In this document: positions 16,710 through 25,205 of the stretch, piece by piece
Position numbering within the stretch: position 1 is the first letter of the stretch
Layout: each line of letters starts with the position of its first letter
Assembly: GCA_027489065.1 (NCBI GenBank)
Contig: JAIYAM010000027.1
Span: 1 to 56,619 of the forward strand
DNA: 56,619 bases
Direction of reading: 5' to 3'
Source: Erythrobacteraceae bacterium
GTDB taxonomy: Bacteria > Pseudomonadota > Alphaproteobacteria > Sphingomonadales > Sphingomonadaceae
Made by a program: the position numbers and the translations under genes
The notes under the pieces: model-generated
Seen by the model: the letters and a program-made list of their open reading frames with translations, nothing else
Database searches by the model: none
Told to the model about the DNA's origin: nothing

Positions 16710-17714
16710 ATGTTGAACGATGCCCACCCCGCTTCCTCGCCCGCCGATTTTTCCTACGACATGGTTGCCGACGGGGCCGGGCTGCCCGCGCGTGTCGCGA
16801 TCTTCGGGGAGGGTGAGAGCCTGCGCCGCCAGATCGCCGCTGATCTGGGCGGGGCGGGCTTCCGCACCATAGACGGCGGGGGCCTGCGCGCGCTGCTCGA
16901 AGGGCCGATCGCGCTGCTGGGCGATGTGGTGGTGGTCGATTGCGCCGTCACCGGCAGCCGCGGGATGGACGGCATGATGCTGGCGGGACTCGCCCGGCTC
17001 GACATGCGGGTGGCGCGATCCGGCGCGAAGCTGATCGTCGGCACCAATATGGAAGGGCTCGACGATGTCTTCGCGGTGCTCGATCAATCCAATCCGCAAA
17101 TCCTCGTTGCGCCCAGCCGCGCAGAACGCGTGATCGCGGTCGGCCGCGTCATGGGAGAAGCGGGCGCGGCGCGCCTTCGGGAAATGGGGGAGGAGGACCG
17201 CGTGGCGCTCCTGCGCCTCTCGCAGCAGGTCGAGGCGATTGCCCATTCGCTCGGCCGGATGGGCCATGCACAGCTCGCCGAGCCGAGCGCGTTCAGCGAA
17301 TTCAAGCGCGATTACGCCGCGCCCGAAGCCCCGGCCATGACCGGTTTCGCCGCGCCGCGCCCTGCGCTCCCCGATCCACAGGCCGTGCGCCAGATCATCG
17401 CCAACCGCCAGGCACGGGCGAAGTTCTTCGATCCGGCGCTGTTCGGCGATCCGGCTTGGGACATGCTGCTCGATCTCACCGCCGCCCATGCCGAGGGCGC
17501 GCGGGTCTCGGTCACCTCGCTGTGCATCGCCGCCGCAGTCCCGGCGACGACCGCGCTGCGCTGGCTGACCCAGATGGTGGAAAGCGGGATCTTCATCCGC
17601 GTGCCCGATCCGTCCGACAAGCGCCGCGCCTTCATCGCGCTCAGTGACAAGGCGCTTGCCGCGATGGCCGGCTACTTCGCCAGCCTGCGCGTGCCGCAGC
17701 TTCAGGCGGCTTGA
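16710..17714 (+). CDS. Winged-helix (MarR-like) DNA-binding protein with N-terminal receiver-like domain
   Basis: A 334-residue protein in two parts. Residues about 25-150 form an alternating alpha/beta region (ARVAIFGEGESLRRQIAADL, DVVVVDCAV, AKLIVGTNMEGLDDVFAVL) that resembles a degenerate response-regulator receiver. Residues about 230-330 form a MarR-like winged helix (VSVTSLCIAAAVPATTALRWLTQMVESG, PDPSDKRRAFIALSDKA). No sensor kinase is adjacent. The ATG chosen has GGAG nine bases upstream; a TTG 39 bases earlier lies within the predicted promoter and is unlikely. Targets are unknown. Confidence 0.8.
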   Translation: MLNDAHPASSPADFSYDMVADGAGLPARVAIFGEGESLRRQIAADLGGAGFRTIDGGGLRALLEGPIALLGDVVVVDCAVTGSRGMDGMMLAGLARLDMRVARSGAKLIVGTNMEGLDDVFAVLDQSNPQILVAPSRAERVIAVGRVMGEAGAARLREMGEEDRVALLRLSQQVEAIAHSLGRMGHAQLAEPSAFSEFKRDYAAPEAPAMTGFAAPRPALPDPQAVRQIIANRQARAKFFDPALFGDPAWDMLLDLTAAHAEGARVSVTSLCIAAAVPATTALRWLTQMVESGIFIRVPDPSDKRRAFIALSDKALAAMAGYFASLRVPQLQAA

Positions 17715-17731
17715 CGGTTAGGCAGCAAGGT

Positions 17732-18670
17732 TCAGGCCCGGGGGCAGGCTCCCGGCCGCCAATGGAGGATCAAGGTCAGGCCCGGGCTAGAGACTGCGGC
17801 GTCCTCGCCCGGCGTGGGGGATACGGCGCCAGACCCCCCGTCGTGCGGCCCGGAGGCCTCGTAGAGCGGGTTAGACCCCCCTTTGACCCCGTCCAGACCC
17901 CCTTTAGACCCCGTCTTGAAGCCCTGTTTCACGTGAAACATCTGCCGGCCGGCATCCGCGCGGGCTCTGGCAAGGATGGCAGGCGGGACATCGCCGTCCA
18001 GTAGGAGAACATCCGCCTCGCCCAGCAGCCGGGCCTGGCGCAGGGTGAGTTCTTCAGGGTCAGGGCTGGTGAGGGTGAGAGCAAAAACCGCGCCTGACGC
18101 AGGGGCCAGGGTCCCCTCGGCCCATTCGGTAACGCGCTGAAAGGATTGCGCATCGAGCGGATCGAGAGCGCCACCTTCGCGCAAAGCGGCATCCACTGTC
18201 CGCCGCCGCTCGGCCCCGTCCGGAAAGCGCCGCCGCAGGGTGGGCCGCGCCGACTCCAGCGCCTTCGCAAGCAGTCCCAGCGTCTCGGGAAGCACCCGCT
18301 CGAGCCTGAGGCGGACATGCTTGGCCAGCCCGGCCGAGGCCCCCCCGGTCCCGATCGCGATCAGAAGCGGGTCCCGGTCGAGGATCGAAGGTGTTGTAAA
18401 ATCGCATAATTCTGGCCGGTCGACAACATTGACCAGCATCCCCGCACAGCGCGCATTGATCGCCGCGACCTCGCAGGCGCGGGCAGCCTCGAAGGCGATG
18501 AAGGCGATCCTGATCCCCTCGTCCACGGCGCGGGCGAAGTCGTCGACCACCACGCCTCCAGCCCGCTCGACAAGCCGCCGCTTGGGCTCCGCCGCAGGGC
18601 CGTCACCAAGGACAAGCACCTGTTTTCCCGCGATTTGGTGGAACAGCGGCAGGCTGGCGATACGGCTCAT
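17732..18670 (-). CDS. Siroheme synthase, CysG N-terminal type (precorrin-2 dehydrogenase/ferrochelatase)
   Basis: A 312-residue protein whose first 240 residues match the N-terminal half of CysG: NAD-binding GKQVLVLGDGPAAEPKRRLV, then AINARCAGMLVNVVDRPELCDF, LLIAIGTGGASAGLAKHVR and the dimer region ending TEWAEG. It would oxidise precorrin-2 and insert iron to make siroheme for sulfite or nitrite reductase. The methyltransferase half of full CysG is absent. The last 60 residues are low-complexity, and their DNA contains a perfect parS site and two copies of a GACCCC-rich repeat. No cys operon is nearby. Confidence 0.85.
   Translation of the reverse strand: MSRIASLPLFHQIAGKQVLVLGDGPAAEPKRRLVERAGGVVVDDFARAVDEGIRIAFIAFEAARACEVAAINARCAGMLVNVVDRPELCDFTTPSILDRDPLLIAIGTGGASAGLAKHVRLRLERVLPETLGLLAKALESARPTLRRRFPDGAERRRTVDAALREGGALDPLDAQSFQRVTEWAEGTLAPASGAVFALTLTSPDPEELTLRQARLLGEADVLLLDGDVPPAILARARADAGRQMFHVKQGFKTGSKGGLDGVKGGSNPLYEASGPHDGGSGAVSPTPGEDAAVSSPGLTLILHWRPGACPRA
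17873..17915. repeat. Imperfect 21-base direct repeat in the siroheme synthase 3' end
   Basis: AGACCCCCCTTTGACCCCGTC is followed one base later by a second copy that differs at a few bases (AGACCCCCTTTAGACC...). It lies just beside the parS site and within the low-complexity tail of the coding sequence. It may be a spacer or a small duplication; no known function. Confidence 0.6.
17925..17940. promoter_or_regulatory. Perfect parS site (ParB-binding centromere)
   Basis: TGTTTCACGTGAAACA is a perfect 16-base palindrome and identical to the consensus parS sequence bound by chromosomal ParB. It lies inside the siroheme synthase gene, where it is translated as part of MFHVKQ. parS sites cluster near the replication origin in most bacteria, so this window may lie in the origin-proximal part of the chromosome. 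The identity of the site is seen; its use by ParB is inferred. Confidence 0.88.
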
Positions 18671-18677
18671 CACGCCC

Positions 18678-19937
18678 TCAGGCGAGCCATTCAGGCACAC
18701 GCTCGGCATCCATGATCGCGCCCGCCTCGATGCGGTCGGCAACCACGGCAAACTGCTCCCCGTCGACCAGCACTTCGGCGACGAATCCGCGCGAATTGTA
18801 GGACGAGGCCATGGTGGCACCGTATGCCCCCGCCGTGCGGAACACGGCGAGGTCACCGGCCTCCAACTTGTCGCACTCGCGGCCCATCGCGAAGGTATCG
18901 CCGGTCTCGCAGATCGGTCCGACGATATTCGCGGTCATCCGCGCACTGTTCGGCTCGACAGCTTCGAAATGGTGGTAGGCGCCGTAGAGCGCGGGGCGGG
19001 CAAGGTCGTTCATCGCCGCATCGACGATCACGAAAGGATCGTTGATCCCGCGCTTCACCCGCACCACGCGGGTCAGCAGCACGCCGGCATTGCCCGCGAT
19101 CACGCGGCCCGGCTCGAAGATCAGCTTGACGCCCCAGTCCTTTGTCACCCGGGCAACCATCGCGCCGTAAGCGGCCGGTTCAGGCAGGATCTCACCCACG
19201 CGGTACGGCACGCCAAGCCCGCCGCCGAGATCGACATGGGTGATCGTGTGCCCCGCACCGCGCAGGCTCTCCACCAGCGCGCCGAGCTTGAGGAAGGCCG
19301 TCTCGAGCGGGGCCAGATCAGCGAGCTGGCTGCCGATATGCACCGCCACCCCGCGCAGATTGATCCCCGGTAGCCGCGCCAGCGTGCCGAAAATCTGGCC
19401 CGCCTCGCCGATCGGCACGCCAAACTTGTTGTCGGCCTTGCCGGTCGAGATCTTGTCGTGCGTGCCGGCATCGACATCGGGGTTGATGCGCAAGGTGCAT
19501 TGCGCCGTCAGGCCGCGGGCGGCAGCGATTTCCGCAAGCTCGAGGCCCTCTTCCTCGCTCTCGATATTGAACTGGCCGATCCCGGCGTCGAGCGCGGCGA
19601 CCATCTCGGCGGCGGTCTTGCCGACGCCCGAGAACACGATCATGTCAGGGCTGATCCCCGCCGCCAGCGCACGGCGCATCTCGCCGACCGACACAACATC
19701 GGCGCCCATGCCCTGCCGTCCCAGCACCTTGAGTACGGAGAGGTTGGGGTTCGACTTGACGGCAAAGGCGATCAGCTTGTCGGGCACGGCCTCCAGCGCC
19801 TCATGGAACACCCGGGCGTGGCGCTCCAGCGTGGCCCGCGAATAGACATAGACGGGGGTGCCGACCCCCTCTGCGATGCGGGGCAGGGGGACGTCCTCGG
19901 CGTGCATGACGCCGCCCTTGTAAGTGAAGTGATCCAT
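18678..19937 (-). CDS. lysA: Diaminopimelate decarboxylase
   Basis: A 419-residue fold-type III PLP enzyme that makes lysine from meso-diaminopimelate. The PLP lysine is Lys61 in FAVKSNPN; other markers are the VVSVGEMRRAL and FSGVGKTAAEM segments, VGEAGQ-like loop, HIGSQL, DLGGGLGVPY, EPGRVIAGNAG and the C-terminal GPICETGD and AGAYGATMAS substrate residues. Length is typical. It ends seven bases before the siroheme synthase start and begins 12 bases after the small lipoprotein gene, so argH, lptM, lysA and the siroheme gene probably form one transcript. Confidence 0.98.
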   Translation of the reverse strand: MDHFTYKGGVMHAEDVPLPRIAEGVGTPVYVYSRATLERHARVFHEALEAVPDKLIAFAVKSNPNLSVLKVLGRQGMGADVVSVGEMRRALAAGISPDMIVFSGVGKTAAEMVAALDAGIGQFNIESEEEGLELAEIAAARGLTAQCTLRINPDVDAGTHDKISTGKADNKFGVPIGEAGQIFGTLARLPGINLRGVAVHIGSQLADLAPLETAFLKLGALVESLRGAGHTITHVDLGGGLGVPYRVGEILPEPAAYGAMVARVTKDWGVKLIFEPGRVIAGNAGVLLTRVVRVKRGINDPFVIVDAAMNDLARPALYGAYHHFEAVEPNSARMTANIVGPICETGDTFAMGRECDKLEAGDLAVFRTAGAYGATMASSYNSRGFVAEVLVDGEQFAVVADRIEAGAIMDAERVPEWLA

Positions 19938-19949
19938 GAAAAATCGTTT

Positions 19950-20192
19950 CTATTCGGGGGGCAAGTCGAAGGGGTCGTCCTGGCGCTCTTCGGAGCGACG
20001 GCGCAGTTCGACCGAGCGTTCGGGCGCGGCAAGTGCGTCGCGGCGGAGCAGTTCGTCGGCCGAGGGCTTGTCCTGCGCGCCATAGGGGGCGGGCGGCAGC
20101 TCGGCGCCCTTGGGCGGAGCAAGCGGTGCTTGCGTGCCGCAGGCCGAGAGCAGACAGGCAAAGCCGAGCACAAGGGCGATCCGCAGCATCAT
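19950..20192 (-). CDS. lptM: Small lipoprotein, LptM-like
   Basis: An 80-residue lipoprotein with a short signal and lipobox LLSACG, then the [11 protein letters not shown] segment that matches the CGxxGPLxxP pattern of LptM (formerly YifL), an assistant of the LptD lipopolysaccharide translocon. The remainder is charged and probably disordered. The usual place of lptM next to lysA fits. Its ATG overlaps the argH stop as ATGA. The family call rests on the short N-terminal pattern and on context. Confidence 0.75.
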   Translation of the reverse strand: MMLRIALVLGFACLLSACGTQAPLAPPKGAELPPAPYGAQDKPSADELLRRDALAAPERSVELRRRSEERQDDPFDLPPE

Positions 20193-21601
20193 TCCTCCAT
20201 TCCCAGCACCAGGCGTGCCGCAGCGACCTGCTTACGCACTTGATCGGGCGCGGTTCCGCCAAAAGACCCGCGCGCCGCGACCGATGCGTCCACAGATAGC
20301 GCGGCATAGACGCTTTCATCGATCCGCGCATCGATTGCCTTGAGGTCTTCGATCGGCAGCTGATCGAGGGCAATGCCGCGGGATTCAGCCAGTTTCACTG
20401 CCGCCCCGGTGACGTGGTGCGCCTCGCGAAACGGAATGCCCGCCTGCCGCACCAGCCAGTCGGCCAGATCGGTGGCAGTGGCATAGCCGAGCTCTGCCGT
20501 GGCACGCATCCGGGCGGTGTTGAAGGTCGCGCCCCCGATCATCCCGGTCATCGCCGCGACGCTCAGCGCCATCAGCGAGGCGGCCTCGAAGACCGGCGGC
20601 TTGTCGTCCTGCATGTCCTTGGAATAGGCCAGCGGCAGGCCCTTCATGGTGATCATCAGGCTGGTCAGCGCGCCGATCACCCGCCCCGAATGGCCGCGCA
20701 CCAGTTCGGCGGCGTCGGGGTTTTTCTTCTGCGGCATGATCGAGGAGCCGGTCGAGAGGCTGTCGGGCAGGCGGATGAAGCCGAAGGGCTGGCTTGCCCA
20801 GAGGATCAGTTCTTCCGCGAGGCGCGAGAGGTGGAGCGCCGTTGAAGAGCAGCACCACAGGAAATCCAGCGCGAAATCGCGGTCGGACACGGCGTCGAGC
20901 GAATTGGCGGTCGGGCGGTCGAAACCCAGCGCGGCGGCGGTCGCCTCGCGGTCGATCGGAAAGCCCGTGCCTGCCAGCGCCGCGCTGCCGAGCGGACACT
21001 CGTTCATCCGGATGCGCGCATCCGCAAGCCGGGCGCGGTCGCGGCGGAACATCTCGTAATAGGCCATGAGGTGGTGGCCCAGCGTCACCGGCTGTGCGGT
21101 CTGGAGGTGCGTGAAGCCGGGCATGATGCTGCCCGCATGTTCGCCCGCGCGGGTCACGAGCGCACGCTGGAGTGCGGCGAGGCCCTCGTCGAGCTCGCCA
21201 ATCGCATCGCGCACCCACAGGCGGAAATCGGTCGCGACCTGATCGTTGCGGCTGCGGGCCGTGTGGAGGCGCCCGGCGACCGGCCCGATCAGCTCGGCGA
21301 GCCGGGCTTCGGTGGTCATGTGGATGTCTTCGCGGTCCCAGTCCTCGGGTACGCCGTCCGCTTCGTACTCGGCAGCCACGCGGTCGAGCCCTGCACTGAT
21401 CGCCGCGGCGTCCTCCGCCGCGACGATCCCGGCTGCGCCGAGCATCGCGACGTGCGCCTTGCTGGCGGCGATGTCCTGCCGCCACAGCGCCTTGTCGAAG
21501 GGGATCGAAGCGTTGATTTCGCGCATGATGGCGCTAGGGCCGTCGGCGAAGCGGCCGCCCCACATGGCGTTGGTCGCAGCGCCCTGATTGGAGCCCGTCA
21601 T
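20189..21601 (-). CDS. argH: Argininosuccinate lyase
   Basis: A 470-residue member of the fumarase/aspartase superfamily releasing arginine and fumarate. [14 protein letters not shown] marks the classic start region; [23 protein letters not shown], the catalytic [10 protein letters not shown] and the signature [12 protein letters not shown] are all present. The start is not certain. The ATG given overlaps by two bases with the start codon of the divergent tlpA-like gene, and an internal ATG at 21565 (MWGGRF) would give the more standard N terminus. It heads the argH-lptM-lysA operon. Confidence 0.97.
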   Translation of the reverse strand: MTGSNQGAATNAMWGGRFADGPSAIMREINASIPFDKALWRQDIAASKAHVAMLGAAGIVAAEDAAAISAGLDRVAAEYEADGVPEDWDREDIHMTTEARLAELIGPVAGRLHTARSRNDQVATDFRLWVRDAIGELDEGLAALQRALVTRAGEHAGSIMPGFTHLQTAQPVTLGHHLMAYYEMFRRDRARLADARIRMNECPLGSAALAGTGFPIDREATAAALGFDRPTANSLDAVSDRDFALDFLWCCSSTALHLSRLAEELILWASQPFGFIRLPDSLSTGSSIMPQKKNPDAAELVRGHSGRVIGALTSLMITMKGLPLAYSKDMQDDKPPVFEAASLMALSVAAMTGMIGGATFNTARMRATAELGYATATDLADWLVRQAGIPFREAHHVTGAAVKLAESRGIALDQLPIEDLKAIDARIDESVYAALSVDASVAARGSFGGTAPDQVRKQVAAARLVLGMEE

Positions 21602-22172
21602 GTCCCGCTTTTCGCTCATTGCCGCCTGTATGATCCTGCTCTTGGCGGGATGCGATAGGCCCGAGGGCGCGCCAGCGCAACCGGGCGCTGAGGCAGGCGA
21701 GGCGAATGCGCCCTCGGCCAAGGTTGATCGCAGTCAGGCCGGATCGCCGCTTCCGGCGCTGCAGTTCAAGGACCCCTCGGGCAAGACCCTCGACCTTGCG
21801 GCTCAGGACGGTCCGATGCTGATCAACCTCTGGGCGACGTGGTGCGCGCCCTGCGTCAAGGAGATGCCGCAGCTCGACGCGCTGGCGGGGGAGCTCGACG
21901 GTGAGGTGAAGGTGCTTACCGTCAGTCAGGACATCCGCGGAGGCGAGGTGGTGACGCCGTTCTTCGCCAAGGGCGGCTATGCGCGGCTCGAGCCTTGGCT
22001 CGACCCGGAGACGCAGCTGGCAGCGCAATTCACCCCCGAGGGCGTGCTGCCGCTCACCATCCTGTTCGATGCGCGTGGGCGGGAAGTGCTGCGGGTGGCG
22101 GGCGGCTATGACTGGGGAAGCGCCGAGGCGGCCAGGCTGATCCGCGACGCGCTGGCGGCCAAGCCTTCGTAA
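21600..22172 (+). CDS. TlpA-like thioredoxin-fold lipoprotein
   Basis: A 190-residue protein with a lipobox (LLLAGC, Cys18) followed by a TlpA/ResA-type thioredoxin domain. The active site WATWCAPC holds Cys82 and Cys85, and [19 protein letters not shown] carries the later strands. It should reduce or exchange disulfides in the periplasm, as in cytochrome c or protein maturation. GGAG lies seven bases before the start. It is divergent from argH with overlapping start codons, and its 3' end overlaps the convergent monooxygenase gene by 67 bases. Confidence 0.9.
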   Translation: MSRFSLIAACMILLLAGCDRPEGAPAQPGAEAGEANAPSAKVDRSQAGSPLPALQFKDPSGKTLDLAAQDGPMLINLWATWCAPCVKEMPQLDALAGELDGEVKVLTVSQDIRGGEVVTPFFAKGGYARLEPWLDPETQLAAQFTPEGVLPLTILFDARGREVLRVAGGYDWGSAEAARLIRDALAAKPS

Positions 22173-23377
22173 TCGGGCGCCGCGAGGCCGAGCGGCGCGA
22201 GCGGGAAGCCGAACAGCCCGCTCATCAGCCGCGCCTGGATGCCCTTCGCCGGCCAACGGCGCGAGAGCGGGGCGAGCGCCCGGTCGCGGATCGCGGGCAG
22301 ATAGCGCGATTCCGACTGATAGAGCGGTGTGAAGAGCCGCGTCACCCACTGGTAAAGCCACACGTGATCGCGGCGCCAGCCTGCGGCAAGGCGCAGCTTT
22401 TCGGCCAGCGTTCGCCCCTCGGCAAGACCGCGGGCGAGGCTCCACGCATCGAGCAGCGCCATGTTCGCACCCTGTCCCAATTGCGGGCTGGCCGAGTGCC
22501 ATGCATCGCCGATGGCGATCATGCGCTCTCCAACGGGGCCGGGGTGGGTGCGGTGGGCGTAGCGCGCGAAGGTCAGTTGCTCGCGGGTTGTGATCCGGGC
22601 GAGCAGGCCCTCCAGGTCGGGCCAGAGGCGCGACACTTCGGCTTTCCACTCTTCGAGCGGCGTGTCGCACCATGCTGCATGGTCCTCGACCTTGAGGGAC
22701 CAGAAGAAGGCGACTTCAGGCATGCTGACTTCGGTCCGGGTGCCGATCGGCAGAACGCCAGCCATCTGCGCCGCGCGGCGGTAGCGCTGTTCGAGCAGGT
22801 TGCCCGCAAAGGGGTCGCCGGGTTCGACCGGCAGGCTCGCCCAGAGTGCACCGAAGGGGAGGATACCTTTGGGTGCAGGGTCGAAGTGCGTGCGCCAGCC
22901 GCTCGCGTCGATGACCAGATCAAAGGAGGCGCTGGGCTCGCGGTCCGCGAAGGTCAAGCGGCGGCCCGAGGCATCGCAGGTGCTGCCCGTGACGGCGTGG
23001 CCGGCATGAATGGTGATGCCGCTCTGACGCAGTGCCGCCGCGTGGAGCGCGTCGAAGAGGCTCGCGCGGTGGATGCCGATGCCGAAGGCGCCCTGCAGCC
23101 CGAGCGCCGCATAGGGCGCGTCGAGCACGCATCGGCCATGCTCCTCGATACCCTGCAGCGCGTCGATGCGCGCGCCGCGCCGCACCACCTCTTCGGCAAG
23201 GCCGAGCTGGTCGAGAACCGCAAGCCCGGTGGGCTGGATCATCAGCCCCGAGCCGACCGGTCCGGGAGAGGCGAACTGGTCGAAAATAGCGACCTCGTGG
23301 CCCTGCCGAGCGAGCAGTAGCCCCGCCGCCAGACCCGCAGGCCCGCACCCGATGATCGCGACACTAAGCCGGTCCAT
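22106..23377 (-). CDS. FAD-dependent monooxygenase (PHBH-like)
   Basis: A 423-residue flavoprotein of the p-hydroxybenzoate hydroxylase group. Visible motifs are the FAD-binding VAIIGCGPAGLAAGLLLARQGHEVAIFD, the middle strand DLVIDASGWRT (DG-like motif) and the second FAD motif GERMIAIGDAWHSASPQLGQGANMALLDAW. It would hydroxylate an aromatic or polyprenyl-type substrate, but none is indicated by the neighbours. The last 22 codons overlap the end of the tlpA-like gene on the other strand. The start is the ATG immediately before the Rossmann fold. Confidence 0.88.
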   Translation of the reverse strand: MDRLSVAIIGCGPAGLAAGLLLARQGHEVAIFDQFASPGPVGSGLMIQPTGLAVLDQLGLAEEVVRRGARIDALQGIEEHGRCVLDAPYAALGLQGAFGIGIHRASLFDALHAAALRQSGITIHAGHAVTGSTCDASGRRLTFADREPSASFDLVIDASGWRTHFDPAPKGILPFGALWASLPVEPGDPFAGNLLEQRYRRAAQMAGVLPIGTRTEVSMPEVAFFWSLKVEDHAAWCDTPLEEWKAEVSRLWPDLEGLLARITTREQLTFARYAHRTHPGPVGERMIAIGDAWHSASPQLGQGANMALLDAWSLARGLAEGRTLAEKLRLAAGWRRDHVWLYQWVTRLFTPLYQSESRYLPAIRDRALAPLSRRWPAKGIQARLMSGLFGFPLAPLGLAAPDYEGLAASASRISLAASALPQS

Positions 23378-23476
23378 GCTGCGCCCCTCTACAGCAGCGG
23401 CGTCAGGCACCGCTTGCCTCCCGTCATATCCGGGAGCTGAAACCGAACCAGTGAATTTCCTGCAAAGGCTGGCGAG

Positions 23477-24325
23477 TTACCCGCCGAGACGACGCCCGAT
23501 CGCCTGCCCCATGCGCAGCGGATCGCCTGCCTTGAAGCCTTCGAGCCACGCGACCAGTCCGGGTTCGAACAGCAGCACCACGGTCGAGCCGAGATGGAAA
23601 CGGCCCATCTCCTCTCCGGCGGCGAAGGTGTGGCCTGCGCCTGCGAAGTCCTCGTGAACGGGTGCCGAGGCATGGGTGCGGAAGCGATTGGGCCAGACGG
23701 TGTCGATCCCGGCGACGATCATCGCCCCCACCATGACGCTTGCAAAATGCCCGTCCGGCCCGTCGAAGCGGCAGGAGAGCCGTTCGTTGCGGGCGAACAG
23801 CCGGTCCACGCCGCCCGCGGTCGCGACATTGACCGAGTAGAGGTCCCCCGGGATGTAGCTGGTCGCGGCGAGCGTACCTGCGGCGGGCATGTGGACGCGG
23901 TGATAGTCCTTGGGGCTGAGGTATACGGTGATGAACCGCCCGCCCTCGAAACGCGCAGCTTCCTCGGCCCCGCAGCCGAGAATCTCCGCGACCGAGTAAT
24001 CGCGCCCCTTGGCCTGGATGATCCGGCCCCCGCTGATCGGCCCGAGCTGGCTGATCGCTCCGTCGGCGGGCGAGAGGACGAATTCGCTAGCATCGGCGAG
24101 CGGACGCGCGCCGGGCTTCAGCTCGCGGGTGAAGAAGTCGTTGAAGCTGGCAAATTGCCCGATCCCGCGTGCGGCCTCGGAAAGATCGACGCCGTAAGCC
24201 GCGACGAAGCGGCGGATCAGGCGGTCGCGCAGCCACGGGCTCTCGCTCGCGGCAAACCTGCCGGCGAGACGCGATAGGGCATGCTGGGGGAGGACGTGCT
24301 GGAGCGCGATGAAGGCTGCGGACAT
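23477..24325 (-). CDS. psd: Phosphatidylserine decarboxylase proenzyme
   Basis: A 282-residue membrane-associated proenzyme that makes phosphatidylethanolamine. The C-terminal FHLGSTVVLLFE contains the LGST self-cleavage site that creates the pyruvoyl cofactor on the serine. ADGAISQLGP (Asp), YLSPKDYHRVHMPAAG (His) and SYIPGDLYSVN are the other conserved segments. The length and motif are those of the large, E. coli-type enzyme. The phosphatidylserine synthase gene is not adjacent. It follows the SDR gene with 47 bases between. Confidence 0.96.
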   Translation of the reverse strand: MSAAFIALQHVLPQHALSRLAGRFAASESPWLRDRLIRRFVAAYGVDLSEAARGIGQFASFNDFFTRELKPGARPLADASEFVLSPADGAISQLGPISGGRIIQAKGRDYSVAEILGCGAEEAARFEGGRFITVYLSPKDYHRVHMPAAGTLAATSYIPGDLYSVNVATAGGVDRLFARNERLSCRFDGPDGHFASVMVGAMIVAGIDTVWPNRFRTHASAPVHEDFAGAGHTFAAGEEMGRFHLGSTVVLLFEPGLVAWLEGFKAGDPLRMGQAIGRRLGG

Positions 24326-24372
24326 GCCCCTCGCGCTAGTGGCAGGCGTTCCCGAGCGCAAGGCGCGCTTCG

Positions 24373-25125
24373 TCAGAGTGTCGCGGTCTGGCCGCCGTCA
24401 ACCTTGATCGCGCTGCCGGTGATGAATGCGGCGCGTGGGCTAGCGAGGAACGCGGCGATGTCGCCGAATTCCTCGGGCCGCCCGAGCCGCCCGGCCGGAA
24501 TCGCGGCGATCGAGCGGGAGGTAACCTGCTCTGGTGCCATTCCGCTCCCCGCTGCCATCGCGGCGTGGAGGCTGGTCAGGCGGTCGGTCGCGATCTGTCC
24601 GGGGAGCAGCAGGTTCACCGTCACGCCGTCCGCCGCGACCTCCGCCGCGAGGGTCTTGCACCACGAGGCAAGCATCGCGCGCACCGCGTTGGACAGCACG
24701 AGGCCGGGAATCGGGGTGACGAGGCTGGTCGAGGCGACCGCGAGGATGCGCCCGAAGCCGCGGGCGCGCATCGCGGGAAGGAAGGCCTGGGCCAGCGCCA
24801 GCTGCGCGTTGAACATCCGCGGCAGCACCGCGGCGAAATCGGCAGGCGTGGTGCTAGCCGCTCCGCCTGTGGGCGGACCGCCGGCGTTGAGCACGAGGAT
24901 ATCGGGCGAGCGGCCCGCAGCAGTCACCGCGTCGATGATCGCCTGCGGGGCGGCAGGATCGTCGAGATCGGCGGCGATGTGCTGCACGCCGTGGCTCTGA
25001 CCTTCGGAGCGCGCGACCGTGACGACCTCGCTCCCTTCCGCGGCCAGTGCAACGGCAATTGCGCGCCCCAAACCTTTGCTCGCGCCGAGCACCAGTGCGG
25101 TCTTGCCCTGAAGTTGCAGATCCAT
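24373..25125 (-). CDS. SDR-family oxidoreductase with atypical active site
   Basis: A 250-residue short-chain dehydrogenase/reductase with the cofactor motif VLGASKGLGRAIA, the LNAGG strand end and the C-terminal AAFITGSAIKVDGGQTATL. Where classical SDRs carry a catalytic Tyr-x-x-x-Lys, this protein reads GLVLSNAVRAML, so both Tyr and Lys are replaced (Leu and Arg). The upstream Ser (AVASTSLVTP) is retained. Similar LSNxxR proteins exist and their chemistry is unsettled. It is often annotated 3-oxoacyl-ACP reductase, which the missing residues do not support. Confidence 0.88.
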   Translation of the reverse strand: MDLQLQGKTALVLGASKGLGRAIAVALAAEGSEVVTVARSEGQSHGVQHIAADLDDPAAPQAIIDAVTAAGRSPDILVLNAGGPPTGGAASTTPADFAAVLPRMFNAQLALAQAFLPAMRARGFGRILAVASTSLVTPIPGLVLSNAVRAMLASWCKTLAAEVAADGVTVNLLLPGQIATDRLTSLHAAMAAGSGMAPEQVTSRSIAAIPAGRLGRPEEFGDIAAFLASPRAAFITGSAIKVDGGQTATL

Positions 25126-25205
25126 CGCCTTGGTCCTTCTTCTGCGTTCCTGCTTGCGAGCATGCCGCAATGTCGCGGCCCGCGCGCCTGATCAAATGGG
25201 CCGGA

